Below the pieces are notes generated by a model, which was given only the letters and a program-made list of their open reading frames with translations, did no database searches and was not told the DNA's origin. A program made the position numbers and the translations under genes. From positions 263,852 through 327,851 of the forward strand of contig CAWENB010000002.1 in assembly GCA_963810525.1 (NCBI GenBank): 64,000 nucleotides of DNA, in the 5' to 3' direction. The DNA is from JAICLK01 sp963810525 (GTDB taxonomy: Bacteria; Patescibacteriota; Saccharimonadia; Saccharimonadales; UBA4665). Within the stretch, counting starts at the first letter, position 1, and each line of letters begins with the position of its first letter. Positions 46,039 to 54,813 of the stretch are shown here, in pieces.

Positions 46039-46353
46039 ATGAGAGAAAAAGTTACAGTCGGTGGCGACTTGCACGAAGCAGCGCACGACCAAGAAGCAGA
46101 TTTACTACATACTTTAGCCGTCGTTGAGCAGGCACTACGATCAGGAGCGTTGAGAAGTGAAGACTTCGCATACGGGATCCAGCGGGGGCGAGCACTTACC
46201 GACGAACAGCCCGATCTGGGCGCCGTACAACTTGCGGGCAGGCTTGACGCAGAAGCCTGGAGCATAGGTGGAGACGCTCCTAGTGTTATAACAGGTGGAG
46301 TAATTGCACAGTCTATGGCCAGGTATGGAAGAACTAGTGAGGTACGACAATGA
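46039..46353 (+). CDS. 104-residue protein wedged between rplB and rpsS
   Basis: ATG 46039 lies 3 nt after the rplB stop with AGAGGAAA upstream, and its TGA overlaps the rpsS ATG (ATGA). The protein is helical and acidic (EAAHDQEADLLHTLAVVEQALRSGALRSEDFAYGIQRGRAL), with a Gly-rich end (SIGGDAPSVITGGVIAQSMARYG). No known motif. rplB-rpsS is one of the most conserved gene junctions in bacteria, so an insertion that preserves coupling at both ends is notable. Confidence 0.7.
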   Translation: MREKVTVGGDLHEAAHDQEADLLHTLAVVEQALRSGALRSEDFAYGIQRGRALTDEQPDLGAVQLAGRLDAEAWSIGGDAPSVITGGVIAQSMARYGRTSEVRQ

Positions 46354-46625
46354 GCCGTTCACTTAAAAAAGGACCGTTTATCGACCCGAAGCTCGCCAAG
46401 AAAGTTGCGGCACTAAGTTCCGGAGATCGCACTATTATTAAGACCTGGGCCCGCGCCTCTACCATCGCGCCGGAATTCGTCGGCCGGACATTCGCGGTAC
46501 ACAACGGCAAAGTACACGTGCCGGTTTTCGTCACGGAAAACATGGTCGGCCATAAGCTCGGTGAGTTTAGCCCGACGCGCAAGTTCCGCAGCCACGGCGG
46601 CAAATTAGCGAAAGGTAAGAAGTAG
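46350..46625 (+). CDS. rpsS: Ribosomal protein S19
   Basis: The 91-residue protein reads MSRSLKKGPFIDPKLAKKV and later GRTFAVHNGKVHVPVFVTENMVGHKLGEFSPTRKFRSHG. Normal length. Overlaps the preceding unknown gene by 4 nt. Confidence 0.97.
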   Translation: MSRSLKKGPFIDPKLAKKVAALSSGDRTIIKTWARASTIAPEFVGRTFAVHNGKVHVPVFVTENMVGHKLGEFSPTRKFRSHGGKLAKGKK

Positions 46626-46634
46626 GATTACATT

Positions 46635-47015
46635 ATGGCAGTAAAAGCAATTGCAAAAGGAGTTCGCATCAGCCCGCGCAAAGTTAGCGTGGTAGCTGCT
46701 CTGGTACGCGGCCGGACCGTTGATGACGCTTTGACCATTCTTGATTACACTCCCCGCCGCTCGGCAATTGCACTACGAAAGACCATTGCCAGCGCCCGGG
46801 CCAACGCCGAGCACAACCACAACTACAAGCCGGATACGCTGCGCATCGTCGAATTGAGCGTTACCGCAGGCCCGAGGCTTAAGCGGTACAAGCCGGCCGC
46901 GCACGGCAGGGCCTTACCATTCCAGAAGAAGACCTCGCATATTCGCGTTGTGGTTGACGGAGAAGTACGAGCGCCTAAGAAACCGGCCAAGACCGCCGAC
47001 AAGGAGACGAAGTAA
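46635..47015 (+). CDS. rplV: Ribosomal protein L22
   Basis: The 126-residue protein has VRISPRKVSVVAALVRGRTVDDALTIL and the tunnel hairpin GPRLKRYKPAAHGRALPFQKKTSHIRVVV, with a short lysine-rich tail. Its stop overlaps the rpsC start (TAATG). Confidence 0.96.
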   Translation: MAVKAIAKGVRISPRKVSVVAALVRGRTVDDALTILDYTPRRSAIALRKTIASARANAEHNHNYKPDTLRIVELSVTAGPRLKRYKPAAHGRALPFQKKTSHIRVVVDGEVRAPKKPAKTADKETK

Positions 47016-47647
47016 TGGGCCAGAAAGTAAATCCGATTTCAATGCGTTTGCAGGTTAATAAAGACTGGCGAAGCAAATGGTTTGCCACAAAACGCGATTA
47101 TGCCAAATACCTGCGTAATGACCTGACTGTTCGGCGCTTGATTCAAACCAAGCTCGGCAGCCGGGCCGCCATTAACAAGGTGGACATCGAACGCTCGCCC
47201 AATTTAGTGACGGTAACCATAACGACTGCCAAAGCGGGCGTGGTCATCGGACGCGGCGGATCGGGTGCCCAGGAACTTAAATCGGCGGTCGAGAAAATTT
47301 ATGGTGTGCCGACTCGCATTAATATCGAAGAAATAAAGAAGCCGGAGCTTTACGCTAAACTGGTGGCTGAAAATATTGCACACCAGCTGGAACGCAGAAT
47401 TTCATTCCGCCGAGCTATCAAGTCGTCCGCAGCTTCAACTATGCGGGCCGGGGCCAAGGGTGTCCGTATTCAAGTATCGGGTCGACTGAATGGCGCCGAG
47501 ATGTCCCGACGTGAAAAGGAAGTTGCCGGCAGCGTGCCGTTGCACACACTTCGTGCCGATATTGACTACGCCCAAATAGACGCTCATACGGCCGGAGCCG
47601 GTATCATCGGCGTGAAGGTTTGGATATATAAAGGCGAGGTAGCGTAA
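47015..47647 (+). CDS. rpsC: Ribosomal protein S3
   Basis: The 210-residue protein has MGQKVNPISMRL, the KH-domain motif VVIGRGGSGAQELKSAV (about 73-89) and the C-terminal GRLNGAEMSRREKEVAGSVPLHTLRADIDYA. Normal length; intact. Confidence 0.97.
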   Translation: MGQKVNPISMRLQVNKDWRSKWFATKRDYAKYLRNDLTVRRLIQTKLGSRAAINKVDIERSPNLVTVTITTAKAGVVIGRGGSGAQELKSAVEKIYGVPTRINIEEIKKPELYAKLVAENIAHQLERRISFRRAIKSSAASTMRAGAKGVRIQVSGRLNGAEMSRREKEVAGSVPLHTLRADIDYAQIDAHTAGAGIIGVKVWIYKGEVA

Positions 47648-47648
47648 G

Positions 47649-48062
47649 ATGTTACTCCCAAAACGAACTAAATTCCGAAAGGTGCGCAAAGGCCGGATCC
47701 GCGGAGTCGCCACAAGCGGAAATTACATCGCGTTTGGCGATTACGCCCTGCAAGCTCAGGGTCATGAGCGCATTACCTCCCGCCAAATCGAAGCTGCGCG
47801 TCAGGCTATGACCCGCTACATCAAGCGTGGCGGTAAAATCTGGATCCGGATTTTCCCGCACACTCCCGTGACCAGAAAACCGCAGGACGTCAAAATGGGC
47901 AGCGGTAAAGGCAACCCTGAATTCTTTGCGGCAAAGGTTCGTCCAGGGCTCATCCTTTTCGAAATGCAAGGTGTGAGCGAAGAAATAGCACGCGAGGCTA
48001 TGCGTTTGGCAGCCCATAAATTACCCGTGAAGACTAAATTTGTCGTGAGAGAGGAGCGCTAA
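47649..48062 (+). CDS. rplP: Ribosomal protein L16
   Basis: The 137-residue protein begins MLLPKRTKFRKVRKGRIRG and has GRQIEAARQAMTRYIKRGGKIWIRIFPHTPVTRKPQDVKMGSGKGNPEFFAAKVRPG, with the usual MGSGKG. It is two bases after rpsC. Confidence 0.97.
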   Translation: MLLPKRTKFRKVRKGRIRGVATSGNYIAFGDYALQAQGHERITSRQIEAARQAMTRYIKRGGKIWIRIFPHTPVTRKPQDVKMGSGKGNPEFFAAKVRPGLILFEMQGVSEEIAREAMRLAAHKLPVKTKFVVREER

Positions 48063-48064
48063 TC

Positions 48065-48265
48065 ATGAAAGTTGCAGAAATTCGCAAACTCTCGACCGCA
48101 GATATTACAACCCAGACAACCTCGCTTCGAGAGGAAATTGCGGAGTTGAGGCGACGTGTTCGCCTTGGCGAAGTACAGAACGTTCGCATCGTCCGCGCCA
48201 AGCGCAAAGATTTGGCCCGCATGTTAACGGTGCTTGGTGAACAGCTCAGAGAGGAGACTAAGTAA
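48065..48265 (+). CDS. rpmC: Ribosomal protein L29
   Basis: The 66-residue two-helix protein sits in its normal place between L16 and S17. LREEIAELRRRVRLGEVQNVRIVRAKRKDLARMLTVL is typical of the family. TAATG overlap with rpsQ. Confidence 0.93.
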   Translation: MKVAEIRKLSTADITTQTTSLREEIAELRRRVRLGEVQNVRIVRAKRKDLARMLTVLGEQLREETK

Positions 48266-48576
48266 TGGCTAAAACAATTACCGGCATTGTGAAATCCAAA
48301 AAAACCGACAAAACCATTGTCGTAACCGAGCAAGTGCGTCTTACCCACCCGCTGTATCAGAAACAGTACACGGTCACAAAAAAATTTATTGCGCATGATG
48401 AAAAGAACGAAGCCAAGGTGGGCGACAAAGTGGTAATCGTTGAAACCCGTCCGCTCAGTGCCCGCAAACGTTTTCGCTTGCAGCAAATCATACAGAAAGC
48501 CGGAGTTCAACATGTCGAGTCTGAGAATACGCTTGAAGAGATGGGCATAGCCAAACCCGAGGAGAAAGACGTATGA
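48265..48576 (+). CDS. rpsQ: Ribosomal protein S17
   Basis: The 103-residue protein has the OB-fold GIVKSKKTDKTIVV and HPLYQKQYTVTKKFIAHDEKNEAKVGDKVVIVETRPLSARKRFRL. A 20-residue acidic tail extends past the usual end. Its TGA overlaps the rplN ATG. Confidence 0.96.
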   Translation: MAKTITGIVKSKKTDKTIVVTEQVRLTHPLYQKQYTVTKKFIAHDEKNEAKVGDKVVIVETRPLSARKRFRLQQIIQKAGVQHVESENTLEEMGIAKPEEKDV

Positions 48577-48941
48577 TCCAGCAGGAATCACGCTTGGTAG
48601 TATGCGATAACAGCGGCGCCAAAGAGATTTTATGCATTCGAGTCCTCGGAGGCACGAAGCGCCGATACGCCCGTGCCGGCGACATCATCGTAGCTACGGT
48701 CAAAGACGCCAATCCGAATGGGAATGTCAAGAAAAAGAGCGTAGTGAAAGCCGTTGTCGTACGGACGCGGGATGCAATTCGGCGCCGTGACGGCTCTACC
48801 ATCAGGTTCGATGATAACGCTGCAGTCATAATCGGCGATGACAAGTTGCCGCGCGCAACCCGCATCTTCGGGCCGGTACCGCGTGAATTACGCGACCGCG
48901 GCTTTACGAAAATCGTGTCATTGGCACCGGAGGTATTGTGA
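48573..48941 (+). CDS. rplN: Ribosomal protein L14
   Basis: The 122-residue protein is fully conserved: MIQQESRLVVCDNSGAKEILCIRVLGG and RDAIRRRDGSTIRFDDNAAVII, GPVPRELR. Its stop TGA and the rplX ATG overlap by one base. Confidence 0.97.
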   Translation: MIQQESRLVVCDNSGAKEILCIRVLGGTKRRYARAGDIIVATVKDANPNGNVKKKSVVKAVVVRTRDAIRRRDGSTIRFDDNAAVIIGDDKLPRATRIFGPVPRELRDRGFTKIVSLAPEVL

Positions 48942-49297
48942 TGAACCGATATGCCAAGAGCGACAATAGAAAAATATTCAAAATTCGTCTGAAAAAGGGT
49001 GACACCGTCATGGTACGTACGGGCAAGTACAAGGGTAAAACCGGCAAGATAACTGAAGTACACCCGGCAGAGAACAAGGTTACCGTTGAAGGTATCAATG
49101 TCTTTAAAAAGCATGTCAAACCAAACAAAGCCTATCCTCAGGGCGGTATCGTTGAAATCACCAAACCGATATGGGTGAGCAAGTTAGGCATCGTTGAACC
49201 GGATACAAAGCTACCGAGCCGAATCGGATATACCGTCAACCAGGACGGAACCAAGAAGCGCGTTTATAAACGCAGCGGCAAGGAAATTAAATCATGA
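48941..49297 (+). CDS. rplX: Ribosomal protein L24
   Basis: The 118-residue protein has the KOW motif KKGDTVMVRTGKYKGKTGKI and VEGINVFKKHVKPN. ATG 48941 with GGAGG 9 nt upstream is preferred to the in-frame GTG one codon earlier. Overlaps rplE by 4 nt. Confidence 0.96.
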   Translation: MNRYAKSDNRKIFKIRLKKGDTVMVRTGKYKGKTGKITEVHPAENKVTVEGINVFKKHVKPNKAYPQGGIVEITKPIWVSKLGIVEPDTKLPSRIGYTVNQDGTKKRVYKRSGKEIKS

Positions 49298-49890
49298 GCG
49301 TGCAAGTACAGACTAAGGCCAAGAAGGCAGTGCCGACCACGGCGGCCAGATTAAAGACGGCCTATGCTTCAACAATCCGAGCCGAACTTCAAAAAGAACT
49401 CGGGTTACCCAACGTTCATCAGGTTCCGCGACTGGAGAAAATTGTTGTCAATGCGGGCCTCGGCCGCGCCAAGGACGATAAGAAAATTATGGAAGTCGCT
49501 ACCAATACTTTGCGAAAAATCACCGGTCAACAGCCCATCAAAACCACCGCTAAAAAATCCATTGCCAGCTTTAAGCTACGCGAAGGCAACAAGATCGGGC
49601 TTAAGGTAACCTTACGCGGTGAGCACATGTACGAATTCTTGGATAGGGTCATCAATATTGTGATGCCGCGTTTGCGTGACTTTCATGGGGTAAAGGCTAA
49701 AAGCTTTGACAAGTCAGGCAATTACGCGCTTGGCTTCATCGACCAGTCCTCATTCCCGGAGCTGACTTTTGAGGAAACTACCACGCTGCACGGACTGCAA
49801 ATAATATTTGTGATTAAGGCCGTCGAACCAGGGCACGCTCGTGTTTTGCTGGAAAAATTCGGCCTGCCATTTGAGAAGGAGAGAAACTGA
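49294..49890 (+). CDS. rplE: Ribosomal protein L5
   Basis: The 198-residue protein has LPNVHQVPRLEKIVVNAGLG, ITGQQPIKTTAKKSIASFKLREG and RGEHMYEFLDRVINIVMPRLRDFHG. It has an N-terminal extension of about 12 basic residues. TGATG overlap with a following unknown gene, not with rpsN. Confidence 0.97.
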   Translation: MSVQVQTKAKKAVPTTAARLKTAYASTIRAELQKELGLPNVHQVPRLEKIVVNAGLGRAKDDKKIMEVATNTLRKITGQQPIKTTAKKSIASFKLREGNKIGLKVTLRGEHMYEFLDRVINIVMPRLRDFHGVKAKSFDKSGNYALGFIDQSSFPELTFEETTTLHGLQIIFVIKAVEPGHARVLLEKFGLPFEKERN

Positions 49891-50138
49891 TGAGTATGAC
49901 GGAACAAGCACCCACTATTGAACTGGATTTTCACCCAGGTCCTTTGCGCAGTTATAGCAGAGGCGCGTTACCCTTTCACGAATTACGCGCGGAGTTAATG
50001 TCAGACCATCCGGCGTATGAAAGATGGTCAATAGGGCAAAGACCGGATGATTTTGAGCCGTGGATGGCGCACGTGATGGATTGGTCGGCAAGTGCCCAAG
50101 AAGTAAGTAGGTTTGCGATAGGAGCAATTGATGGCTAG
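49890..50138 (+). CDS. 82-residue protein wedged between rplE and rpsN
   Basis: ATG 49890 overlaps the rplE TGA (TGATG) and the stop TAG (50136-50138) lies inside the first codons of rpsN, whose ATG is at 50131. The protein has several tryptophans and prolines (HPAYERWSIGQRPDDFEPWMAHVMDW) and is acidic. No motif recognised. GAGAAGGAGAG upstream gives a good ribosome binding site. With the rplB-rpsS insert it shows the same pattern of coupled orphan genes. Confidence 0.65.
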   Translation: MSMTEQAPTIELDFHPGPLRSYSRGALPFHELRAELMSDHPAYERWSIGQRPDDFEPWMAHVMDWSASAQEVSRFAIGAIDG

Positions 50139-50400
50139 AAAATCAAACATCGCACGAGATCTGAAGCGCCAAAGGATGATTCAGCAATATGCTGCGAAAC
50201 GTGCCGAACTTAAGTCTATCGGCGATTACGAAGGACTGGCAAAATTGCCGCGCAATTCATCGCCAACCCGATGGAAGAACCGTTGTGTTGAAACCGGCCG
50301 TCCGCACGCGTACATGCGTACATTTGGATTGAGCCGTATCGCGTTCCGTGAACATGCAAGTAAGGGAGAGATCCCCGGCGTAACGAAATCAAGCTGGTAG
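50131..50400 (+). CDS. rpsN: Ribosomal protein S14, long zinc-free form
   Basis: The 89-residue protein belongs to the long C-minus type: MARKSNIARDLKRQRMIQQYAAKRAELK at the start and SPTRWKNRCVETGRPHAYMRTFGLSRIAFREHASKGEIPGVTKSSW at the end. The CxxC pairs of the short zinc form are absent; a single cysteine remains. ATG 50131 follows GATAGGAGCAATTG. Confidence 0.96.
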   Translation: MARKSNIARDLKRQRMIQQYAAKRAELKSIGDYEGLAKLPRNSSPTRWKNRCVETGRPHAYMRTFGLSRIAFREHASKGEIPGVTKSSW

Positions 50401-50414
50401 AAAGGAGGCCGAAT

Positions 50415-50813
50415 ATGATAACCACAACTGATCCCATCGCTGATATGCTCGCGCGCCTCCGCAATGCTATTGCCGTGCGCAAAAACGAAATCAGTATGCC
50501 GCATTCCAATATCAAAGAGTCTGTAGCCAAACTTTTAAAGAATAATGGATTCATTGACGATGTCCGTGTCGACAAAGCCGACGTCGGTAAGACGCTTACT
50601 TTGTCTATTAGTTCACCGTACGAAAATGCCCGCATTACTGAACTGACCCGCCTCAGCAAACCAGGACGACGGGTCTATGTCGGCGCCGGTGAAATTCCGA
50701 GTGTTAAACGCGGCCGCGGTATCGTCATAATTTCGACCTCAAAAGGCGTGATGACAGGTACTGACGCCCGCAAGGCACGTTTAGGCGGCGAATTAATCTG
50801 CAAGGTGTATTAG
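50415..50813 (+). CDS. rpsH: Ribosomal protein S8
   Basis: The 132-residue protein has DPIADMLARLRNAIAVRKNEISMPHSNIK and the C-terminal SVKRGRGIVIISTSKGVMTGTDARKARLGGELICKVY. AAAGGAGG precedes the ATG. In E. coli S8 represses the spc operon. Confidence 0.97.
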   Translation: MITTTDPIADMLARLRNAIAVRKNEISMPHSNIKESVAKLLKNNGFIDDVRVDKADVGKTLTLSISSPYENARITELTRLSKPGRRVYVGAGEIPSVKRGRGIVIISTSKGVMTGTDARKARLGGELICKVY

Positions 50814-50814
50814 T

Positions 50815-51354
50815 ATGAGTCGAGTAGGAAAACTGCCAATCAAAATTCCGAGCGGCGTGACAATCACTGTCGACGAGCAAGAAATTACCGTTACGGGATC
50901 CAAGGGTACACTGAAGCAATTTACCATGCCCGACATTAGCGTGGCGCAGGAAGGCGACGAACTGAGGGTAACACGAGCGAACGATGAACCGAAAATAAGA
51001 GCTAAGCACGGTCTGATGCGAGCTTTACTTAACAACATGGTCGCCGGCGTCAACCAGGGATTTTCCAAAAAGCTTGAAATCAACGGTGTCGGCTACCGCG
51101 TCGCACTCCAGGGTACGGATCTGAAATTCAATCTCGGTTTTTCTCATGACGTCATATATAAAATTCCCTCGGGCATTACGGCGACAGTCGAACAAAACAC
51201 CATCACCGTCACCGGTATCGACAAGCAACAGGTCGGACAAGTCGCAGCCGAGATCCGCGCATTGAAGAAACCGGAACCCTACAAGGGTAAAGGCATTAAG
51301 TATGCCGGTGAGCGTATCATCCGCAAGTCGGGTAAATTGGGTAAGGATAAATAG
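50815..51354 (+). CDS. rplF: Ribosomal protein L6
   Basis: The 179-residue protein starts MSRVGKLPIKIPSGVTI and has NNMVAGVNQGFSKKLEINGVGYRV and the signature PEPYKGKGIKYAGERIIRKSGKLGK. Intact and of normal length. Confidence 0.97.
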   Translation: MSRVGKLPIKIPSGVTITVDEQEITVTGSKGTLKQFTMPDISVAQEGDELRVTRANDEPKIRAKHGLMRALLNNMVAGVNQGFSKKLEINGVGYRVALQGTDLKFNLGFSHDVIYKIPSGITATVEQNTITVTGIDKQQVGQVAAEIRALKKPEPYKGKGIKYAGERIIRKSGKLGKDK

Positions 51355-51355
51355 T

Positions 51356-51709
51356 ATGAATAATCTAGCACACGCACTACAGAATCGGGCGCAGCGCAAA
51401 TATCGAATTCGCGCGCAAATATCGGGCACCAGCGAACGCCCACGGTTGAGCGTCTTTGTTAGCAACAGACACATAAGTGCTCAGCTGATTGACGATTCAA
51501 GGCACCACACACTGGCCTACGTCACGACCGTCGGCCAAAAAGTTTCCGGCACGATGACCGAGCGAGCGGTCTGGGTCGGTACCGAGATTGCCAAGAAAGC
51601 CAAAACGTCCAAGGTTAAGCAAGTTGTATATGATCGAAACGGCAAACTGTATCATGGCCGAGTAGCAGCGCTGGCAGATGCAGCCCGTAACGCAGGACTG
51701 GAGTTCTAA
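51356..51709 (+). CDS. rplR: Ribosomal protein L18
   Basis: The 117-residue protein starts at ATG 51356, one base after the rplF stop. RIRAQISGTSERPRLSVFVSNRHISAQLIDDSRHHTLAYVTT and the C-terminal VVYDRNGKLYHGRVAALADAARNAGLEF are typical of the 5S-binding protein. Confidence 0.96.
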   Translation: MNNLAHALQNRAQRKYRIRAQISGTSERPRLSVFVSNRHISAQLIDDSRHHTLAYVTTVGQKVSGTMTERAVWVGTEIAKKAKTSKVKQVVYDRNGKLYHGRVAALADAARNAGLEF

Positions 51710-51711
51710 CT

Positions 51712-52377
51712 ATGGCAGCAATAAAAGCAACTGAACCAAGGAACCGACGCTCAGCCGATGGTGGTATGGAAGAAAAACAATTTGATGAACGCACATTGCA
51801 CATCGACCGGGTTGCGCGAGTCGTAAAGGGCGGACGTCGTTTCCGCTTTCGCGCACTGGTTGTCGTTGGCGACCGCAAGAATCGTGTCGGAATTGGCAGC
51901 GCCAAAGGTGCCGACGTTACGGCAGCCGTTACCAAAGCGACCGACGTTGCTAAAAAGCATATGGTGAGCGTGGCGATCTACAAAGAAACCGTGCCGCACG
52001 AGGCCGAAGCTAAAGTCAGCGGCGCCCACATCCTAATCAAGCCGGCTAGTCCGGGTACCGGACTGATCGCGGGAGGTGTCGTCCGTACCGTTCTCGAAGT
52101 AGCAGGTATACATAACGCGCTGAGCAAGTCGCTTGGATCATCCAACAAAACCAATACCGCATACGCTACCATCGCAGCCCTGCAAAGCATTCAACCGGCC
52201 AGCAAATGGATCGTACAGCCGGTGCGAAAGGCCCCTAAAGCCCGAGCCGTTGAAGCCGTCAAGGAACAACCAGAGGCCGTTAACGAGAAAGCTGCCGCTC
52301 CTACAGCCAAAAAGCCCGTGACGGACAAAAAGACTGCTTCTAAAACCGGCGGGCAAAAGAAGGGGAAACAATCATGA
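51712..52377 (+). CDS. rpsE: Ribosomal protein S5 with long tail
   Basis: The 221-residue protein has the double-stranded RNA-binding fold RVARVVKGGRRFRFRALVVVGDRKNRVGIGSAKGADVTAAVTKA and GTGLIAGGVVRTVLEVAGI. It carries a C-terminal tail of about 50 residues rich in Lys, Ala and Pro. rpmD (L30), normally next, is absent; rplO follows with an ATGA overlap. Confidence 0.97.
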   Translation: MAAIKATEPRNRRSADGGMEEKQFDERTLHIDRVARVVKGGRRFRFRALVVVGDRKNRVGIGSAKGADVTAAVTKATDVAKKHMVSVAIYKETVPHEAEAKVSGAHILIKPASPGTGLIAGGVVRTVLEVAGIHNALSKSLGSSNKTNTAYATIAALQSIQPASKWIVQPVRKAPKARAVEAVKEQPEAVNEKAAAPTAKKPVTDKKTASKTGGQKKGKQS

Positions 52378-52843
52378 AATATCACGAACTTACCGCTTCG
52401 AAGCATAAGTCTCCCAAGCGGGTCGGGCGCGGTATCGCTGCCGGCCAAGGCAAGACGGCCGGTCGCGGAACAAAAGGCAAAAAGCCCGGACCGGCTCACG
52501 CCGCCGCCCGGGCTTTGAAGGCGGTCAGAATCCGTTGATGCAGCGCTTGCCGAAACTTCGCGGGTTTCGCTCCTACAAACAACCTGCTGAAATTGTCTAT
52601 ACCGGGCAGCTCAATGCGCTGAAAGCAAAATCGGTTGACAACTTCTCACTCTCTGAAGCCGGACTTATCAGCAGTCCATATGTTACGGCCAAGTTGCTCG
52701 TAAAGGGCGAATTAACCCGAGCAGTTACGGTAAAGTTACAAGCCGCCAGCGAAAACGCAGCTGCCACCGTGCAGAAAGCCGGCGGTAGCTTCGAAGCCGT
52801 TCCGCGGGTAGGCCGAGATTCGACACGCAAAAAGAAAGACTAA
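52374..52843 (+). CDS. rplO: Ribosomal protein L15, one frameshift
   Basis: ATG 52374 overlaps the rpsE stop. The frame MKYHELTASKHKSPKRVGRGIAAGQGKTAGRGTKG is lost at the A-run GGCAAAAAGCCC near 52482 and resumes as ARTGSRRRPGFEGGQNPLMQRLPKLRGF to the TAA at 52843. The joined protein is a normal L15 of about 156 residues. A homopolymer sequencing error is the simplest explanation. A strong terminator follows, ending the operon. Confidence 0.93.
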
Positions 52844-52864
52844 TCACACGTCACGACGACTTCT

Positions 52865-52896
52865 AAAAAGGAGCTTTTCCAAGAGCTCCTTTTTTA
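52865..52896 (+). terminator. Terminator of the S10-spc operon
   Basis: AAAAAGGAGCT (52865-52875), loop, AGCTCCTTTTT (52884-52894) with further T. It separates rplO from the ABC exporter gene. Confidence 0.9.
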
Positions 52897-52907
52897 ATTT
52901 TCAGGCG

Positions 52908-52916
52908 TGCTATACT
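52908..52916 (+). promoter_or_regulatory. Extended -10 of the ABC exporter gene
   Basis: TGCTATACT ends 10 nt before ATG 52927. No clear -35. The leader would be only about 4 nt. Confidence 0.5.
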
Positions 52917-52926
52917 ACTGACCATT

Positions 52927-54741
52927 ATGGCGGGAACCTTTACGCGCCGAGACCATGAAACGTCGCGGCAGATCCATCGATTATTTTGGCGTGCCAACTT
53001 GACTGATTGGCCTGCTTTACTGGGTTGGGCATTGTGCCGCCCGACGGCTATCCTAATCTATAATGCCCTCATTCCCATCCAGATCGCTTATGGTCTGCAA
53101 GCTATTTTCACACGTCATTTTGACGCGGTTGGACAGTATGCCTGGAATGCCTTTTTATTGGCCATCGTCTATTGTGTTCTCTGGGGCGTGGGGGGTATTG
53201 CGATTTGCCGTAACGGACGCGCAGGCACTGTATATCTGCAGCGTGAAATATTCGTGAATTACCTGCAAAAGGATTACGAATTTTACAGCAACACATACTT
53301 GGGCGCATTGGGAATGCAAGCCACCAAATTGCGCGATGCTTTCAATGATTATTGCCAATGGGCTATGAATGGCGTCACCAAACAGGTCGTGATCGTCGTC
53401 AGCAGCATCGCCATCATCGCCTACCATTCGCTTCTGCTCGCCGGTGCGACGCTTATATCCATGTTGTTCGTTTTAAGTTTCACGATCGGCAGCAGTAAAT
53501 GGCGGCTTAAATACCGCCGAGAACTGAGCGAAGCAGCCAGCGATACCGCCGGAGTAATCGGCGATGCGCTCGGGCACGGTTTAACCGTAAAAAGTTTTGC
53601 AGCCGAGAACTACGAAATTTCCCGCTTGGACATCTCATTAAATCGACTGGCGAGCACGCAGTACTGGTCGTGGATGGCGTCAATTCCGGCGGATATGGGA
53701 CACATGATTCTGGCGGCCGGCGCTACATCGATTTTACTCATTCTCACCGCCCGATTGTATGAGAATCATACGATTTCAATCGCCATCGTGGCATTGGTGC
53801 AACTTTACGTAATAAAGCTCGTGGGCTCGACCCAGGATATTGCGGATCTTGTGAAAATTTACGAAACCACCATGAGCAGCGCCCATCAAGCAGTCAAGAC
53901 TATGTTGATAGCTCCAACGGTCAAAGATAAAGCCACTACTGTTGCATTTCCAAAACAGACGGCGCTCAACATCAAATTTGACCATGTGCACTACAGCTAC
54001 AATGACTCGCAGAGCGGATCTTTTGCCATCAAAAATTTTGCCTTACAAATCACACCAGGAGAAAAAGTCGGACTCGTAGGCTATTCGGGCAGCGGCAAAA
54101 CAACACTCACCAAACTTCTGCTCAGGTTCATGGACATACAAAGCGGTGCCGTGACGATTGGCGGAGTCGATTTACGCGACCTTGCACAGACTGATTTGCG
54201 TAAGGCCATAGCATATGTTCCGCAGGAACCGCTGTTATTTCATCGCAGTATTGCCGATAATATCGCTTACGGCAACCCTCAGGCGAGCAAGCGGTCAGTC
54301 ATCGCCGCCGCCAAAGCAGCGTACGTTGACGAGTTCGTAAAAGATTTGCCACATGGCTATGACACGCTGGTAGGTGAGCGTGGAATAAAGTTGTCAGGCG
54401 GTCAACGCCAGCGGGTGGCAATTGCGCGGGCAATACTCAAGGATGCGCCGATTCTCGTACTCGACGAAGCCACGTCAGCCCTTGACAGCCGTAGTGAAAA
54501 GTTTATTCAAAAGGCACTGTGGCACCTTATGAAAGGTCGAACGGCGCTTGTCATCGCGCATCGCTTAAGTACCGTGCAGCACATGGATCGCATAATCGTT
54601 ATGCATAAAGGCAGCATAAAACAGACCGGCACGCACGAAGAACTACTCTCATCAGGCAAATCGATTTATGCCAAATTATGGGAACATCAAAGCGGCGGCT
54701 ACATTGGCAGGCCCGTCGCGCAAGAAAATGGTGAAGTGTAG
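52927..54741 (+). CDS. ABC exporter, fused membrane and ATPase domains
   Basis: The 604-residue protein has an N-terminal six-helix ABC exporter domain (about 20-320) and an ATPase domain: Walker A GYSGSGKTT (about 384-392), Q-loop YVPQEPLLF, signature LSGGQRQRVAIARA (about 489), Walker B ILVLDEATSALD and switch IAHRL. It would work as a dimer to export lipids, peptides or drugs; the substrate is unknown. It lies between rplO and secY, splitting the classical spc operon, and is intact although neighbours on the right are not. Confidence 0.92.
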   Translation: MAGTFTRRDHETSRQIHRLFWRANLTDWPALLGWALCRPTAILIYNALIPIQIAYGLQAIFTRHFDAVGQYAWNAFLLAIVYCVLWGVGGIAICRNGRAGTVYLQREIFVNYLQKDYEFYSNTYLGALGMQATKLRDAFNDYCQWAMNGVTKQVVIVVSSIAIIAYHSLLLAGATLISMLFVLSFTIGSSKWRLKYRRELSEAASDTAGVIGDALGHGLTVKSFAAENYEISRLDISLNRLASTQYWSWMASIPADMGHMILAAGATSILLILTARLYENHTISIAIVALVQLYVIKLVGSTQDIADLVKIYETTMSSAHQAVKTMLIAPTVKDKATTVAFPKQTALNIKFDHVHYSYNDSQSGSFAIKNFALQITPGEKVGLVGYSGSGKTTLTKLLLRFMDIQSGAVTIGGVDLRDLAQTDLRKAIAYVPQEPLLFHRSIADNIAYGNPQASKRSVIAAAKAAYVDEFVKDLPHGYDTLVGERGIKLSGGQRQRVAIARAILKDAPILVLDEATSALDSRSEKFIQKALWHLMKGRTALVIAHRLSTVQHMDRIIVMHKGSIKQTGTHEELLSSGKSIYAKLWEHQSGGYIGRPVAQENGEV

Positions 54742-54813
54742 GCAATTGCCGTATCATGAGGTATACTAGTTTCCAATAGTTAAGAAAAACGAGAGACAGG
54801 GCAGAGTACTAAG

